DNA from: Micromonospora cathayae
Lineage (GTDB): Bacteria > Actinomycetota > Actinomycetes > Mycobacteriales > Micromonosporaceae
DNA length: 64,000 bases
Direction of reading: 5' to 3'
Assembly (NCBI RefSeq): GCF_028993575.1
Contig: NZ_CP118615.1
Coordinates: 806,001 to 870,000, forward strand
The translations under genes and the position numbers were made by a program. The notes beneath the pieces are model-generated. The model had not been told where the DNA came from. It saw only the letters and a program-made list of their open reading frames with translations, and did not search any database. Each line of letters starts with the position of its first letter. The stretch's first letter is position 1. Shown here piece after piece: positions 63,301 through 64,000 of this stretch.

Positions 63301-63310
63301 CGTACGAGAC

Positions 63311-63347
63311 GAAAGGGGCGGCCCGCACCCGGCGGGCCGCCCCTTTC
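63311..63347. terminator. strong bidirectional terminator
   Basis: Perfect 16-bp stem GAAAGGGGCGGCCCGC with a 5-nt loop, between the convergent msiK and rlmB genes. Confidence 0.9.
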
Positions 63348-63367
63348 GGTGTCGGTGCGGTGGTGGC

Positions 63368-64000
63368 TCAGGCGGCGGCGCGCCGCCGGGCCACCTCGGC
63401 CAGGGTGACCGCGGCGGCCACGCTGGCGTTCAGCGACTCGACGTCGGAGACCATCGGGATGCTGACCGTCAGGTCGCAGGTCTCCCCCACCAGGCGGGAC
63501 AGCCCCCGCCCCTCGGAGCCGACCACCACGACCAGCGGGCCGACCGCGGCTTCCAGGTCGTACAGGTCGGTCTCGCCGTCGGCGTCCAGCCCGACCACCA
63601 TGAACCCGGCCTCCTGGCAGGCCTTCAACGAGCGGGTCAGGTTGGTCACCTGGGCGACCGGCACCCGGGCCGCTGCGCCGGCACTGGTCCGCCAGGCGGT
63701 CGCGGTGATCCCGGCGGCCCGGCGCTCCGGCACGAAGACCCCCTGCGCGCCGAACGCGGCGGCCGACCGGATCACCGCGCCGAGGTTACGCGGATCGGTG
63801 ACGCCGTCCAGCGCGACCAGCAGCGGGGCCGTCTGCTCCAACGCGGCGGCCATCAGATCCTCGAACGGCTCGTAGGCGAACGGCGGCACCTGCAGGCCGA
63901 TGCCCTGGTGCAGCACGCCCCCGGTCATCCGGTCCAGCTCGGCCCGGCTGATCTCCAGGATGGCGATGCCCCGGTCGGCGGCGGTCCGGACGATCTCGTT
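63368..64000 (-). CDS. rlmB: 23S rRNA/tRNA 2'-O-methyltransferase, TrmH/RlmB type (N-terminus outside window)
   Basis: C-terminal 210 residues visible. SPOUT-fold motifs are complete: [18 protein letters not shown] (motif 1), [20 protein letters not shown] (motif 2) and [19 protein letters not shown] (motif 3, the knot). The upstream part ([20 protein letters not shown]) belongs to the RlmB substrate-binding domain and runs off the right edge. It methylates a ribose in large-subunit rRNA using SAM. RlmB versus another TrmH paralogue is not settled. Confidence 0.92.
   Translation of the reverse strand, partial: NEIVRTAADRGIAILEISRAELDRMTGGVLHQGIGLQVPPFAYEPFEDLMAAALEQTAPLLVALDGVTDPRNLGAVIRSAAAFGAQGVFVPERRAAGITATAWRTSAGAAARVPVAQVTNLTRSLKACQEAGFMVVGLDADGETDLYDLEAAVGPLVVVVGSEGRGLSRLVGETCDLTVSIPMVSDVESLNASVAAAVTLAEVARRRAAA

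Overview
The window is very GC-rich DNA (third codon positions almost all G/C, many GTG starts) from an actinomycete, most likely of the family Micromonosporaceae. This is inferred from a stand-alone groEL2 under two CIRCE operators, a monoderm-type Tad/Flp pilus locus without a secretin, a MsiK-type sugar ABC ATPase, ECF42-type sigma factors with YCII partners, and frequent leaderless-looking genes. It reads as ordinary chromosome. There is no CRISPR array, insertion sequence, prophage block or obvious biosynthetic cluster.

Layout. 1-4.6 kb: partial glpD, a polytopic-membrane/subtilase fusion and a histidine phosphatase. 4.8-7.8 kb: groEL2 with its promoter/operator region, a 0.7-kb patchwork of imperfect repeats, and a cold-shock gene. 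8-12.2 kb: acetyltransferases, a PaaN-type aldehyde dehydrogenase and a small HExxH-like protein. 12.5-13.9 kb: threonine synthase behind a canonical SAM-I riboswitch. 14-23.5 kb: a complete Tad pilus operon (prepilin peptidase, two Flp pilins, TadE, TadG, CpaB, TadZ, TadA, a VWA-TadB fusion, TadC), preceded by eight tandem 22-bp units. 23.6-32.8 kb: a phage-like amidase, a secreted phosphoesterase, a peptidase-ABC ATPase fusion with its permease, and a CDC48-like AAA ATPase. 32.9-37 kb: an amino-sugar catabolic operon (SIS protein, ROK kinase, NagA) diverging from a DeoR-type regulator. 37-38.2 kb: a decayed TetR/hydrolase gene pair. 38.3-48.1 kb: an ABC exporter, a PP2C-like protein, a DUF4032 kinase-like protein, a PAP2 phosphatase, an APC permease and several small genes. 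48.2-53.4 kb: a dual-RCK channel, a small glycosylase-like protein, a CrtU-like carotenoid enzyme and an unknown membrane protein. 53.5-54.2 kb: promoter, 28-codon ORF and terminator ahead of an HNH endonuclease. 54.5-58 kb: two convergent YCII-ECF sigma cassettes. 58-64 kb: enoyl-CoA hydratase, DJ-1-like protein, VOC/AraC pair, alpha/beta hydrolase, tRNA-Thr, msiK and partial rlmB.

How genes work together. The nag operon and msiK fit uptake and breakdown of chitin- or peptidoglycan-derived amino sugars. The tad genes form one translationally coupled unit (4-13 nt overlaps from tadE to tadG and tadZ to TadB) that should build a surface pilus. The two YCII-sigma modules look like paralogous regulatory cassettes.

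Two themes run through the window. First, many genes show a [T/C]ANNNT hexamer 6-7 nt before the start codon with no ribosome-binding site, as expected for leaderless mRNAs, while groEL2, csp, msiK and the operons have clear Shine-Dalgarno sequences. Second, there are at least nine short tandem-repeat arrays (18-36 bp period), often at gene ends, in intergenic regions, or encoding N-terminal tails. No similarity search or folding program was run. Family names rest on recognised motifs and general familiarity.
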